A DNA stretch of 64,000 nt. Origin: Holophagaceae bacterium (GTDB taxonomy: Bacteria; Acidobacteriota; Holophagae; Holophagales; Holophagaceae). Position numbers and translations under genes: made by a program. The notes under the pieces were generated by a model that was not told where the DNA came from, searched no databases, and saw only the letters and a program-made list of their open reading frames with translations. The stretch spans positions 1 to 64,000 of the forward strand of contig JANYLR010000059.1 of NCBI GenBank assembly GCA_025363715.1, written 5' to 3'. Position 1 is the stretch's first letter, and each line of letters starts with the position of its first letter. Shown in pieces: positions 7,398-16,196 of this stretch.

Positions 7398-9047
7398 ATG
7401 CGTCAGGCACTGGTCTTTGTGGATGGGTCCCCGGCGGACGTGGTCCTGGGGATCCCGGGGGAAGGCGTGTTCGCGGGGTGTCCGACCTGGCCCGGGAGCG
7501 ACGCGGCCCTAGCCCTGATGAAGGCCGGCTGGGAACGGGCCAAGGATCGGCGCTCCATGGAGCGGCTCCACGAGGTGGGCCGGGCCCTGGTGTCCGAACA
7601 GAACCTGGACCGCCTGCTGGACCTGATCCTCACCAAGGCCCGGGAGCTGCTCAAGGCCGAAGCCGGATCCATCTACCTGCTCACCGGAGAAGGGGAGCGC
7701 CGGGAACTGCTCTTTGCCCACACCCAGAATGCCAAGGTGCGGTTGCCCTTCCACCGCATCGCCATGCCCGTCTCCGACAAGACTCTGGCCGGCTTCGTGG
7801 CCCTCAGCCGGGAGAGCCTCAACATCCACGATGTCTACCGGATCCCCGAGGAGGCGCCCTATCGGTTCAACGACAGCTTCGACCGCCAGGCGGGCTATCG
7901 AACGGCCTCCGTGCTGGTGGTGCCCATGCAGGATACGGAAGGCCAGGTGCTGGGCATCCTGCAGCTGCTGAACCGGCTGGATGAGGAATCCGGTGGCGGC
8001 GGGGTTTTTTCCGCCGAGGACCAGAACCTGGCCCAGAGCCTCGCGGGGCAGGCGGCGGTGGCCGTGAAGAATGCCCAGCTGCGCCTGGAGATCGAACAGC
8101 TGTTCGAAGGCTTCGTGGCCGCCTCGGTGACGGCCATCGAGGCCCGGGACCCCGTGACCAGCGGTCATTCTGGGCGGGTGGCCGACCTGACCGTGGGACT
8201 GGCGGAAGTGGTCAATGCCACGCCGAACGGCACCTATGGCGATCTGGTCTTCACCGACCGGCAGCTGCGCGAGCTGCGCTACGCGAGCCTGCTCCATGAT
8301 TTCGGCAAGGTCGGCGTGCGCGAGCAGGTGCTGGTCAAGGCCAAGAAACTCGACCCGAGCCAGCTGGAGCTCATCTTCCAGCGTCTCCGGCAACGGGGGC
8401 TGGAGGAAGCCCTGGACCTGCTAGCCCAGGCCTGGCGGGGCGGGGAACGGTTCGAACCGACCCGCTGGGAGGCGGTCCTGAAGGATCGCCGGTTGGAGAC
8501 CGAGCAGCTCATGCAGCTGGTGCGCCAAAGCAACGAACCCACCATCCTGTCCCAGGAGGTGGCCGATGGCCTGGGCCTGCTGGAGGGTCTCCACTTCGGA
8601 CACTGGACGGGCGAACGGCGGGAAGTGGTGGAGCCGGAATCCCTGGCCAGCCTCCGGATCCGCAAAGGCAGCCTATCGGAAACGGAACGACTGGAAATCG
8701 AAAGCCATGTCAGCCACACCTTTCGCTTCCTGGAGCGCATCCCCTGGACCCGGGATCTGGCGGGTGTGCCGGAGATCGCCTACGCCCACCATGAGCGGCT
8801 CAGCGGTCGGGGCTACCCCCGCCAGCTGGGCGCCAAGGAAATCCCGGTCCAAAGCCGGGCCATGGCCATCGCCGACGTGTTCGATGCCCTGACCGCCCGG
8901 GACCGCCCCTACAAAAGCGCCGTGCCCCTGGAGCGCAGCCTGTCCATCCTCCAGGAGGAGGCCCGCGAGGGGGCCCTGGACCGTTCCCTGCTGGATCTGT
9001 TCATCGAGGCCCGGGTTTTCGAGCGCACCACGCCGAAGTCTTCTTAG
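7398..9047 (+). CDS. GAF domain/HD-GYP protein, probable c-di-GMP phosphodiesterase
   Basis: This 549-residue cytoplasmic signalling protein has a GAF domain at about 60-235 (LLDLILTKARELLKAEAGSIYLL) and a C-terminal HD-GYP domain with HDFGKVGV (about 300), HHERLSGRGYP (about 463) and DVFDALTARDRPYK. HD-GYP enzymes hydrolyse cyclic di-GMP using a di- or tri-iron site. About 164 residues separate the HD and HHE motifs, roughly 100 more than usual, so an extra segment at about 315-420 is inserted in the catalytic domain. The start is uncertain: ATG 7398 is used, and TTG 7332 is possible. The frame stays open to 6855 only as a shadow of the opposite gene. It is divergent from the RNA methyltransferase. 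Confidence 0.88.
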   Translation: MRQALVFVDGSPADVVLGIPGEGVFAGCPTWPGSDAALALMKAGWERAKDRRSMERLHEVGRALVSEQNLDRLLDLILTKARELLKAEAGSIYLLTGEGERRELLFAHTQNAKVRLPFHRIAMPVSDKTLAGFVALSRESLNIHDVYRIPEEAPYRFNDSFDRQAGYRTASVLVVPMQDTEGQVLGILQLLNRLDEESGGGGVFSAEDQNLAQSLAGQAAVAVKNAQLRLEIEQLFEGFVAASVTAIEARDPVTSGHSGRVADLTVGLAEVVNATPNGTYGDLVFTDRQLRELRYASLLHDFGKVGVREQVLVKAKKLDPSQLELIFQRLRQRGLEEALDLLAQAWRGGERFEPTRWEAVLKDRRLETEQLMQLVRQSNEPTILSQEVADGLGLLEGLHFGHWTGERREVVEPESLASLRIRKGSLSETERLEIESHVSHTFRFLERIPWTRDLAGVPEIAYAHHERLSGRGYPRQLGAKEIPVQSRAMAIADVFDALTARDRPYKSAVPLERSLSILQEEAREGALDRSLLDLFIEARVFERTTPKSS

Positions 9048-9103
9048 CGGCCCAGGCTGGAGGTCAGAGCCGGGAGGGGTTAGGCTAGAGGATTGGAGTT
9101 CCC

Positions 9104-9574
9104 ATGCCTGAACGCGAGCCACGCACCATCGACCTGCAGGGGATCATGGACCTCCTGCCCCACCGTTATCCGATCCTGTTGGTGGATCGGATTCTGGACT
9201 TCGAACCCAAGGAATGGATCCGGGGCTTGAAGAACATCAGCTTCAGCGAGGCGGTGTTCCAGGGACATTTTCCCAGCCGGCCCGTCTTCCCGGGCGTCTA
9301 TATCGTCGAGGCCATGGCCCAGACCGGTGGATGCCTGCTGATGAGGGAGTTCGAGGACCGGGCGCGGAAAGTGATCTATTTCATGGGCATCGATGGCGTC
9401 AAGTTCCGTAAGCCGGTACTGCCGGGGGACCAGCTGGTGATGGAAGTAAAGGTGCTTCAATTCAAGGGCCGCATCTGCAAGATGCGGGGCGAAGCCTTCG
9501 TGGATGGCCAGAAGGTCGCCGAGGCCGAGTTCATGTCCATGCTGATGGATCTGGCGGAGGGTGAAGCCAAATGA
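9104..9574 (+). CDS. fabZ: 3-hydroxyacyl-ACP dehydratase FabZ
   Basis: This 156-residue hot-dog-fold enzyme dehydrates 3-hydroxyacyl-ACP in fatty acid elongation and so competes with LpxA for hydroxyacyl-ACP. The signature LLPHRYPILLVDRI and the catalytic His in QGHFPSRPVFPGVYIVEAMAQ are intact. A GGAG ribosome site precedes ATG 9104. The stop overlaps lpxA by 4 nt (ATGA), the classic fabZ-lpxA arrangement of the lipid A operon. Confidence 0.97.
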   Translation: MPEREPRTIDLQGIMDLLPHRYPILLVDRILDFEPKEWIRGLKNISFSEAVFQGHFPSRPVFPGVYIVEAMAQTGGCLLMREFEDRARKVIYFMGIDGVKFRKPVLPGDQLVMEVKVLQFKGRICKMRGEAFVDGQKVAEAEFMSMLMDLAEGEAK

Positions 9575-10356
9575 GCGTGCAGATCCATCCCAGCAGTGTG
9601 GTGAGCCCTGAGGCCCGGCTGGGCGAGGGCGTCGTGGTGGGACCCTTCTGCGTCATCGAAGGCAGCTCGGTGATCGGCGCGCGCACCCTGCTGCGCAGCC
9701 ATGTGGTCATCGGTCCCCACACCGAGCTTGGCGAGGACAACGACATCTATCCCCACGCCACCCTCGGCATGGGCCCCCAGGACCTGAAGTTCAAGGGGGC
9801 GCCCACCCGCCTGCAGGTGGGCCACCGGAATGTGATCCGGGAAGGCTGCACCCTTCACCGGGGTACTGAGGGCGGCGGCGGGCTGACCACCCTGGCCGAT
9901 GACAACTTCCTCATGACCGGCTCCCATATCGCCCATGATTGCCATGTGGGCAGCAAGAACATCTTCGCCAACTGCGCCACCCTGGCCGGTCATGTCGAGG
10001 TGGGCGACGGCTGCAACATCGGCGCCTTCTCCGCGGTTCACCAGTTTTGCCGGGTGGGCCACCACGCCTTCATGGGCGGCTTCACCGTGGCCACCCAGGA
10101 TGTGATGCCCTTCATGAAGACCGTGGGCGCCCGGGATACCAAGAGCTATGGCGTGAACACCATCGGCCTCCAGCGCAAAGGGTTCCCAGTGGAGGTGGTC
10201 GAGGGTTTGAAGAAGGCCCACCGACTGCTGTTCCATGCCGGTCTGCTGCGGGAAGAAGCCATGGCCCAGGCCGAAAAGGAAGTGGGTCATATCGCCGAGG
10301 TCGCCTACCTCCTGAAGTTCATCCGCGAAGCCAAGCGGGGCGTGCATCGTGGCTGA
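9571..10356 (+). CDS. lpxA: UDP-N-acetylglucosamine acyltransferase LpxA
   Basis: This 261-residue left-handed beta-helix acyltransferase starts lipid A synthesis by moving a 3-hydroxyacyl chain from ACP to UDP-GlcNAc. Hexapeptide repeats run through the first 190 residues. The catalytic His lies in GSHIAHDCHVG (about 122), and the C-terminal helical part is KKAHRLLFHAGL. It overlaps fabZ upstream by 4 nt, and its end overlaps the GTG start of era by 8 nt. Its presence is strong evidence for a lipopolysaccharide-bearing outer membrane. Confidence 0.97.
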   Translation: MSVQIHPSSVVSPEARLGEGVVVGPFCVIEGSSVIGARTLLRSHVVIGPHTELGEDNDIYPHATLGMGPQDLKFKGAPTRLQVGHRNVIREGCTLHRGTEGGGGLTTLADDNFLMTGSHIAHDCHVGSKNIFANCATLAGHVEVGDGCNIGAFSAVHQFCRVGHHAFMGGFTVATQDVMPFMKTVGARDTKSYGVNTIGLQRKGFPVEVVEGLKKAHRLLFHAGLLREEAMAQAEKEVGHIAEVAYLLKFIREAKRGVHRG

Positions 10357-11260
10357 ACGCCGCCATGCCACCTTGGCCATCATCGGTCTTCCCAACGCCG
10401 GCAAGTCCACCCTGCTGAATGCCCTGCTCGGGCAGAAGCTGGCGGCCACCAGCCAGATTCCCCAGACCACCCGGACCCGCGTCCTGGGCGTGGTGGACCG
10501 GGGGGATGTGCAGCTGGCCTTCCTCGACACGCCCGGCATCCACCTGCCCAAACACGCCCTCAACGAACGCATGATGGCTCACGTGGAGCAGGCCCTGGAG
10601 GAAGCCGATCTGCTGCTGTGGGTGGTGGACGCGGATGACTACCTGGGCACCGGGGAACATGCCCTGGCCAAGCGCCTGCGCAAGTTGGGCCGGCCCACCT
10701 ATCTGCTGTTGAACAAGGTCGACTTGCTGTCCAAGGGGCGGCTCCTCGAAAAGATCGCCACCTACAAGGATCTGCTTCCCTTCCAGGAGATCGTCCCCAT
10801 CAGCGCCAAGATGGGCCTGAACCTGGATCCGCTCTGGACCATCCTGGAGCGCGATGCGGCGTTGCCCGGCTGGCTGCACGAGGAGGAGATCTTCACGGAC
10901 CAGACCGAGCGGTCCCTGGCCTCGGAGTTCATCCGGGAAAAGGTACTCCGCAAGACCCGCGAGGAGGTTCCCCACGGCGTGGCAGTCTTCATCGAGCAAT
11001 GGATGGAAGCTGGACACGAAGAGTATCCGGAGGACATGGGCCCGGATGGTGTCTTCATCGCCGCCCAGATCCTGGTGGATCGCGATGGCCATCGCAAGAT
11101 CCTCCTCGGCAGCGGCGGCGAGATGATCAAGGACATCCGTCAGAGCGCCCAGCGGGAACTGAAGAAGCTGCTCCAGCGTCCCGTGCGTCTGGAGCTGTTC
11201 GTGAAAGTGGACGAAGGGTGGCGGGATCGCCCGGAGCGTCTGGACCGGCTGGAACTCTGA
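10349..11260 (+). CDS. era: GTPase Era
   Basis: This 303-residue Ras-like GTPase plus KH-domain protein binds 16S rRNA and acts in 30S maturation. The G motifs are complete: GLPNAGKST (G1), QTTRTR (G2), DTPG (G3), NKVD (G4) and ISAK (G5). The C-terminal KH domain holds LGSGGEMIKDI. The start is GTG 10349, inside the end of lpxA. Coupling of a ribosome-assembly GTPase to lipid A genes by overlap is a local operon feature. No terminator is seen after it. Confidence 0.96.
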   Translation: MAERRHATLAIIGLPNAGKSTLLNALLGQKLAATSQIPQTTRTRVLGVVDRGDVQLAFLDTPGIHLPKHALNERMMAHVEQALEEADLLLWVVDADDYLGTGEHALAKRLRKLGRPTYLLLNKVDLLSKGRLLEKIATYKDLLPFQEIVPISAKMGLNLDPLWTILERDAALPGWLHEEEIFTDQTERSLASEFIREKVLRKTREEVPHGVAVFIEQWMEAGHEEYPEDMGPDGVFIAAQILVDRDGHRKILLGSGGEMIKDIRQSAQRELKKLLQRPVRLELFVKVDEGWRDRPERLDRLEL

Positions 11261-11504
11261 TCCTGCCCCCCTCACCCGTTCGACTTGCCAGGACCACTGG
11301 GTCGAGTGGGCATGGCTCTGCCATCGGAGTTAGCGGAGGGTTGCCTCGGCCCAGATCCCATTCACAGATTCATACGGGACCCGTGTCATCCGATGGTGCC
11401 TAGTCGAGGAGCCATCGAAAAATGCAGGAATTTTACCCATTGGGCCCTAGACTTATACTGCTCGGCACCAGGCATTCTCTGCATCAGTCGACAGGAAACT
11501 GAAC
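11261..11504 (+). other. Intergenic leader of the CapD-like gene
   Basis: These 244 bp between era and the dehydratase gene hold no supported ORF. Their 3' part carries the predicted promoter at 11432-11459 and an AGGAA ribosome site before ATG 11505. I could not match the 5' part to a known riboswitch or small RNA. Confidence 0.5.
11432..11459 (+). promoter_or_regulatory. Predicted sigma-70-type promoter for the CapD-like gene
   Basis: The -35-like TTTACC (11432-11437) and -10 TATACT (11454-11459) are separated by 16 bp, with an A/T-richer segment upstream. The start codon at 11505 is about 40 nt from the expected transcription start. The call rests on consensus likeness only. Confidence 0.5.
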
Positions 11505-13544
11505 ATGGAAGTACCAGTGAGGACGACCACCAAGCCTGCCCTCCGCCAGTTCGGCAACCGCGTCTTCCGGGAAGCTGGAAAGCAGTTGATGGATGGTCTG
11601 CTGGCGGCGATTGCCTGGTTCATCGTCGAAGTCCTTTGGGTGGGAGCCGCCTGGCATCTGAATGGGGCGGCCATCTGGGTTCTGATCTCCCTGACCGTGG
11701 GCGGACTCTACCAGTTGACCCGGCCTGTCTACCAGAGGACGGACCTCCGAGATTCCATGCGTCTGGGCATGGCCACGCTTACCCTCACCTGTTGTTCGGT
11801 GGCCCTGCGGTGGCTGGTGGTGCCCCTGGATCTGGCACCCCAAATTTCAAGCATCGCCGTTGGGGCCAGCATCCTCACAGGCGTGTTCTGGGGAACTCTT
11901 CGGATTGGATACCGTTGGTGGTGCGAGACCTATCCCCGGCAGATGGCCCACCAAGTGAAGATCGTCCAGCGGAAGAACCGAACCCTGATCGTGGGTGCCG
12001 GTCACGCTGGAGCCATGGTCCTGCAGGAACTGCTGCGCCATGCGGAACTGGGTTTCTACGTGGTCGGCTTTATCGATGATGATGCCTCCATCCACGGGGC
12101 CCAGGTCCATGGGATACCTGTTCTGGGGGGAATCGCCCACATCAAGGACGTGGTCCGCAAGCACAACGTGACCCATGCCATCCTGGCCATTCCCAGCGCC
12201 CCTGGTCAGGTGGTCCGAAAGGTCAACGCGAGCCTCCAGGCCCTCCGGGTGCAGATCAAGACCGTCCCAGGGCTGTTCAACCTGCTAGGCACCCAGGTCT
12301 GGAAGCCCGTCATGCGGGATGTGTCGATCGAGGACATTCTCCAGCGGGAGCCCGTCCGCCTCGACAGTTCGGCCCTGTTCAAGGCGGTCGGGGATTCGGT
12401 GGTGCTCATCACTGGGGCAGGGGGCTCCATCGGCAGCGAACTGGCCCGCCAGATCGCCACCTTCAAACCCAAGCACATGGTGCTGCTGGGCCGAGGCGAG
12501 AACAGCCTCTGGATGATCCAGCGGGAGTTCCAGCGCCTGTTCCCAGAGCAGGCCTTCTCCCTGGAACTGATGGACATTCGGAAGCGGGCCGGCCTGCGGG
12601 AGGTTTTCCAGCTCTACCGCCCCGATATCGTGATGCATGCGGCCGCCCACAAACATGTCCCCTTCCTTGAGACCCACCCCTCTGAAGCCGTCCTCAACAA
12701 CATCTTCGGCACCATGAACGTGGTGGAGGCCGCCCTGGACTGTGGTACCCGGACCCTTGTCAACATCTCCACGGACAAGGCCGTCAATCCCACGAATGTC
12801 CTCGGTGCCACCAAACGCATCGCGGAATGCATTGTCCTGGAGGCCTCCAAGAAAACGCAGGCCGGGTCGCGCTTCGTCAGTGTCCGGTTTGGCAACGTAC
12901 TGGGGAGTCGAGGCAGCGTCGTTCCCATTTTCAGGGAGCAGATCGAGCGAGGGGGCCCGATCACCGTGACTCACCCCGATATGACCCGCTATTTCATGAC
13001 CATCCCCGAGGCCAGTCAGCTGGTACTCCAGGCTGGCCTCCTGGGGGACACCGGCAAAGTCTATGTGCTCGACATGGGTGAGGCGGTGAAGATCGCGGAC
13101 CTGGCTTCAGAAATGGCCAGGCTTTCAGGGCTCACTCCCGGCCGGGATATCGAAGTCCAGTTCACGGGGCTGCGACCGGGGGAGAAGCTCTATGAAGAAC
13201 TCTTTATGGATAAGGAACGCTCCATCACCCGGTTGCACTCGAAGGTCTTCGAAACAAACCCCCAGGGCATTCCGTCCGAACGGCTGTTCGATGGGCTTGA
13301 GGGCTTCCGGAAGGCAGTCCGCCTCTCCTATGCCCAGCGGCAGCCTGAAATCGTCCGGCTCCTGCAGTGGCTGGTCCCGACCTATACCCCCTCCATCCTG
13401 GGTGTGGGCCGCTACGGTGGGTTTGCCTGGAATCGCCGGAAAGTGACCCGCCCCTTGTCCCCGGAGGCCCCCTGCCGGCGGAAGAACCCGCCACCCAAGG
13501 ATGCCACCGCGCCCTGGCTGGTCGTGAACAAGACGAAGATCTAG
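11505..13544 (+). CDS. Membrane-bound NDP-sugar 4,6-dehydratase/epimerase (CapD/PglF/WbpM family)
   Basis: This 679-residue inner-membrane protein has three or four hydrophobic segments in residues 25-130. A first Rossmann-like domain follows (LIVGAGHAGAMV, about 165). The catalytic SDR domain from about 300 contains LITGAGGSIGSELARQ, the NISTDKAVNP motif and LGATKR in place of the classical Tyr-x-x-x-Lys, as is normal for this family. It probably dehydrates UDP-GlcNAc or a related sugar for glycan or O-linked sugar synthesis. The long form matches WbpM/FlaA1-type enzymes of about 600-665 residues. No glycosyltransferase or polysaccharide export gene surrounds it. It has its own predicted promoter. 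Confidence 0.9.
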   Translation: MEVPVRTTTKPALRQFGNRVFREAGKQLMDGLLAAIAWFIVEVLWVGAAWHLNGAAIWVLISLTVGGLYQLTRPVYQRTDLRDSMRLGMATLTLTCCSVALRWLVVPLDLAPQISSIAVGASILTGVFWGTLRIGYRWWCETYPRQMAHQVKIVQRKNRTLIVGAGHAGAMVLQELLRHAELGFYVVGFIDDDASIHGAQVHGIPVLGGIAHIKDVVRKHNVTHAILAIPSAPGQVVRKVNASLQALRVQIKTVPGLFNLLGTQVWKPVMRDVSIEDILQREPVRLDSSALFKAVGDSVVLITGAGGSIGSELARQIATFKPKHMVLLGRGENSLWMIQREFQRLFPEQAFSLELMDIRKRAGLREVFQLYRPDIVMHAAAHKHVPFLETHPSEAVLNNIFGTMNVVEAALDCGTRTLVNISTDKAVNPTNVLGATKRIAECIVLEASKKTQAGSRFVSVRFGNVLGSRGSVVPIFREQIERGGPITVTHPDMTRYFMTIPEASQLVLQAGLLGDTGKVYVLDMGEAVKIADLASEMARLSGLTPGRDIEVQFTGLRPGEKLYEELFMDKERSITRLHSKVFETNPQGIPSERLFDGLEGFRKAVRLSYAQRQPEIVRLLQWLVPTYTPSILGVGRYGGFAWNRRKVTRPLSPEAPCRRKNPPPKDATAPWLVVNKTKI

Positions 13545-13553
13545 GCCGCTGAC

Positions 13554-14225
13554 CTAGATCGACAGATCGGTCGCGCGGTGATCGGCATCGAGGGGAGAAA
13601 GCCCCGCCGTGCCCGTGACGGACGTGTACTGCCCCCGATCCGGATCAAAGGCGAAGACTTCGCCCGTCTCGATCTTGTACACCCAGGCATGCAGGTGCAG
13701 CATGCCATTGGCCATGGCCTTGGCCACGGAGGGGTGGCGCCGCAGGTTATCCAATTGCACCAGGACGTTCTCCTCGACGGTGGCATGGAGCAGGTCGTGC
13801 CCCTTCAAGTGGCCGTAGCTTTCCCAAATGATGCGCTCCGTGGCGCGGGCGTGGGCCAGCCAGGCCCGGCTGGCGGGCAGTTCGTTGAGCTGCTCAGGCT
13901 CGAGCAGGGCCCGCATGGCGCCGCAATTGGAGTGGCCGCAGACGATGATGTCCTTTACCTGCAGGCTGGCCACGGCGAATTCAATGCCGGCGGCCATGCC
14001 CCCCATGCTTTCGTAGGGCGGCACGAGATTGCCCACGTTACGCAGGATGAAGAGCTCCCCGGGCTGGGTCTGGGTGATGAGGTTGGGGCTGATCCTGGAA
14101 TCGGAACAGGTGATGAACAGGGTTTCAGGCGCCTGATCATGGCGATCCAGCCGCTCGAAGAGTTCCTTGTGGGAACTGAAGATCTGGGTCTGGAACTGAT
14201 GGATGCCCTGAACGAGTCTCTGCAT
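13554..14225 (-). CDS. Beta-class carbonic anhydrase
   Basis: This 223-residue zinc enzyme interconverts CO2 and bicarbonate. The zinc ligands are Cys40 (in ITCSDSRISP), His98 and Cys101 (in VCGHSNCGAM); Asp42 and Arg44 form the catalytic dyad. The FILRNVGNLVPP strand is typical. It converges on the CapD-like gene with only 9 bp between the stops. It lies 19 nt downstream of the ABC ATPase gene and may share its transcript, although no functional link is obvious. Confidence 0.95.
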   Translation of the reverse strand: MQRLVQGIHQFQTQIFSSHKELFERLDRHDQAPETLFITCSDSRISPNLITQTQPGELFILRNVGNLVPPYESMGGMAAGIEFAVASLQVKDIIVCGHSNCGAMRALLEPEQLNELPASRAWLAHARATERIIWESYGHLKGHDLLHATVEENVLVQLDNLRRHPSVAKAMANGMLHLHAWVYKIETGEVFAFDPDRGQYTSVTGTAGLSPLDADHRATDLSI

Positions 14226-14244
14226 TCCACCAGTCTACCTGAGG

Positions 14245-14976
14245 TCAAAGGCTCAGGTTGGCCAGGTGTTCTTCGGGAGTGATTGGTGTGTTGGGCTCGT
14301 CGTGGATGATCTTGCCATCCCGCAACTTCACGATGCGATGCGCATGGCGGGCGATGTCCTCTTCGTGGGTGACCAGGATGATGGTGTTGCCCTTCTGATA
14401 GAGCTCCTCGAAGAGGGCCATGATCTCGATGCTGGTCTTGGAATCCAGGGCGCCCGTGGGTTCGTCGGCGAGGAGAATGGAGGGCTCATTCACCAGGGCC
14501 CGGGCGATGGCCACACGCTGCCTCTGGCCTCCGGAAAGCTGGTTGGGCATGTGGTCACTGCGGGTGCCGAGCCCCACGTTTTCCAGAGCCTTCTGGGCCA
14601 TCTGGTGCCTTTCCACAGGCTTCTTGCCGGCATAGATCAGGGGCAGTTCCACGTTCTGAAGCGACGTGGTCCGGGCCAGCAGGTTGAAGGTCTGGAAGAC
14701 GAAGCCGATCTCCTCATTGCGGATCTTGGCCAGGTCATCATCCGTCATGGCGGAAGCCAGTTTGCCGTTCAGCTCGTAGGTGCCGTCTGTGGGCGTATCC
14801 AGGCACCCTATGACGTTCATCATCGTGGATTTCCCAGAACCCGAAGGGCCCATGATGGCCACGTACTCGCCGCGGCCGATCGCCATGGACACCCCATCCA
14901 GGGCCCGGACTTCCATGTCGCCCATCTGGTAGAACTTGGTGATATCGGTCAGTCGGATCAGGGGTGCTTCGGTCAT
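14245..14976 (-). CDS. ABC transporter ATP-binding protein, MacB/LolD type
   Basis: This 243-residue ATPase has Walker [11 protein letters not shown]-loop FVFQTFNLL, signature [15 protein letters not shown], Walker B ILLADEP and the switch His in LVTHEED. The sequence belongs to the MacB/LolD/FtsE-like group that works with FtsX-type permeases in lipoprotein release, macrolide or peptide export, or cell-envelope work. No permease or membrane-fusion gene is adjacent, so its partner must be encoded elsewhere. The substrate cannot be assigned. Confidence 0.9.
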   Translation of the reverse strand: MTEAPLIRLTDITKFYQMGDMEVRALDGVSMAIGRGEYVAIMGPSGSGKSTMMNVIGCLDTPTDGTYELNGKLASAMTDDDLAKIRNEEIGFVFQTFNLLARTTSLQNVELPLIYAGKKPVERHQMAQKALENVGLGTRSDHMPNQLSGGQRQRVAIARALVNEPSILLADEPTGALDSKTSIEIMALFEELYQKGNTIILVTHEEDIARHAHRIVKLRDGKIIHDEPNTPITPEEHLANLSL

Positions 14977-15056
14977 GGCGTCCTCGATGGGCCCGGCCCG
15001 GGTCCATTCATCTTCGCAGATGTGGATGGACTGGTTTAGGGAGAGGGCGGGTTAGC

Positions 15057-16196
15057 TCAGCTTTCCACCTCGATCAGGACCGCCAGGCCAAGCCCGCCCC
15101 CAATTCCGAGCGTGGCTACGCCCAGGCCGCCACCCCGCTGCCTCAGCTGGTGGATCAGGGTGATGAGGATGCGGGCTCCGGTGGCACCGATGGGGTGCCC
15201 GAGAGCCACCCCGCCACCAGCGACGTTCAAACGGTCCGGTGGAATGGCCAGCTGGCGCTGACATACCAGCAGCTGGGCCGAGAAGGCTTCATTCAGTTCC
15301 CAAAGGTCGATGTCCGCCACCGTCATGCCGTGGGCACCCAGCAGGCGCTGCACGGCAGGGACGGGGGCCTCACCCATGTCGATGGGATCCACACCCACCT
15401 CGCTCCAGCCCAGGATCCGGGCGAGGGGTGCCGCACCTCCGGTCTGGTCCCTGCGAGCCAGAAGCAGGGCCGCTGCGCCGTCGGACATGGCCGAGGCATT
15501 CCCAGCCGTGATCTGGCCAGCGGGATCGAACACCAGCGGAAGCCGGGCCAGGTCCACGATGGAGACGCCGGGGCGGATGGCCTCATCGTGATCGAGCTTG
15601 GGATGCATCAGGCATTCGGCGCGGAAATCCGCAAGGGAGGCCCGGTGGTGGCTTTCGGCCGCCCAGGCATCCGCTTCGAGCCGGGTGACGCCCCGCTTGG
15701 CCACCAGCCGCTCGATGGTTTCTCCCATCAACAACCCCGTCACCGGGCAGCGGAGGCCATCTTGATGCATGACGTCTGGTAGCTGGCGGTGCCCCATACG
15801 GAAACCCCAACGGAGACCTGGAACCAGATGGGGTGTGTCGGACATGGCCTCGCTTCCCCCGACGAGGACCGGTGGACCGCCGCCGCGAAGCTGCTGGGCT
15901 GCGAGAACGATGCCCTGCAAGCTGGAACCACAGGCCATGTTGATGGTGAAGGCCGGTGTGTCCAGGGGCAGCCCGGCCTTCAAGGCCAGGGTGCGGGCTG
16001 GGTTCATGCCTTGGGTATGGTTCCGGGCCATGCCCCAGAACAGGCTCCCGGGCCGGGGCAGGGCCTGGTCGGCGGCCAGGGACTCCACCACGGTCAATCC
16101 CAGGCTGACGGCGCCCAGCCCAGCAAGGCTGCCGCCATAGCGACCTTGCGGCAATCGTCGGGCCGACAAGACAACGATGTCATCAAAGTGCTTCAT
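15057..16196 (-). CDS. Thiolase (acetyl-CoA acetyltransferase family) lacking the second catalytic Cys
   Basis: This 379-residue thiolase-fold protein keeps the nucleophile Cys89 (INMACGSSLQ), the NEAF loop (LWELNEAFSAQ) and the His of GGVALGHPIGATGAR. The C-terminal CxG motif, usually LCIGGGMG, reads TLGIGGGLG, so the Cys that acts as acid/base is Gly. The change is seen directly in the codon (GGA). It may run a different reaction, be slow, or be inactive. The ATG overlaps the stop of the upstream YdcF-like gene by 4 nt. No beta-oxidation partner is adjacent; an HAD-like protein lies 16 kb away. Confidence 0.86.
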   Translation of the reverse strand: MKHFDDIVVLSARRLPQGRYGGSLAGLGAVSLGLTVVESLAADQALPRPGSLFWGMARNHTQGMNPARTLALKAGLPLDTPAFTINMACGSSLQGIVLAAQQLRGGGPPVLVGGSEAMSDTPHLVPGLRWGFRMGHRQLPDVMHQDGLRCPVTGLLMGETIERLVAKRGVTRLEADAWAAESHHRASLADFRAECLMHPKLDHDEAIRPGVSIVDLARLPLVFDPAGQITAGNASAMSDGAAALLLARRDQTGGAAPLARILGWSEVGVDPIDMGEAPVPAVQRLLGAHGMTVADIDLWELNEAFSAQLLVCQRQLAIPPDRLNVAGGGVALGHPIGATGARILITLIHQLRQRGGGLGVATLGIGGGLGLAVLIEVES

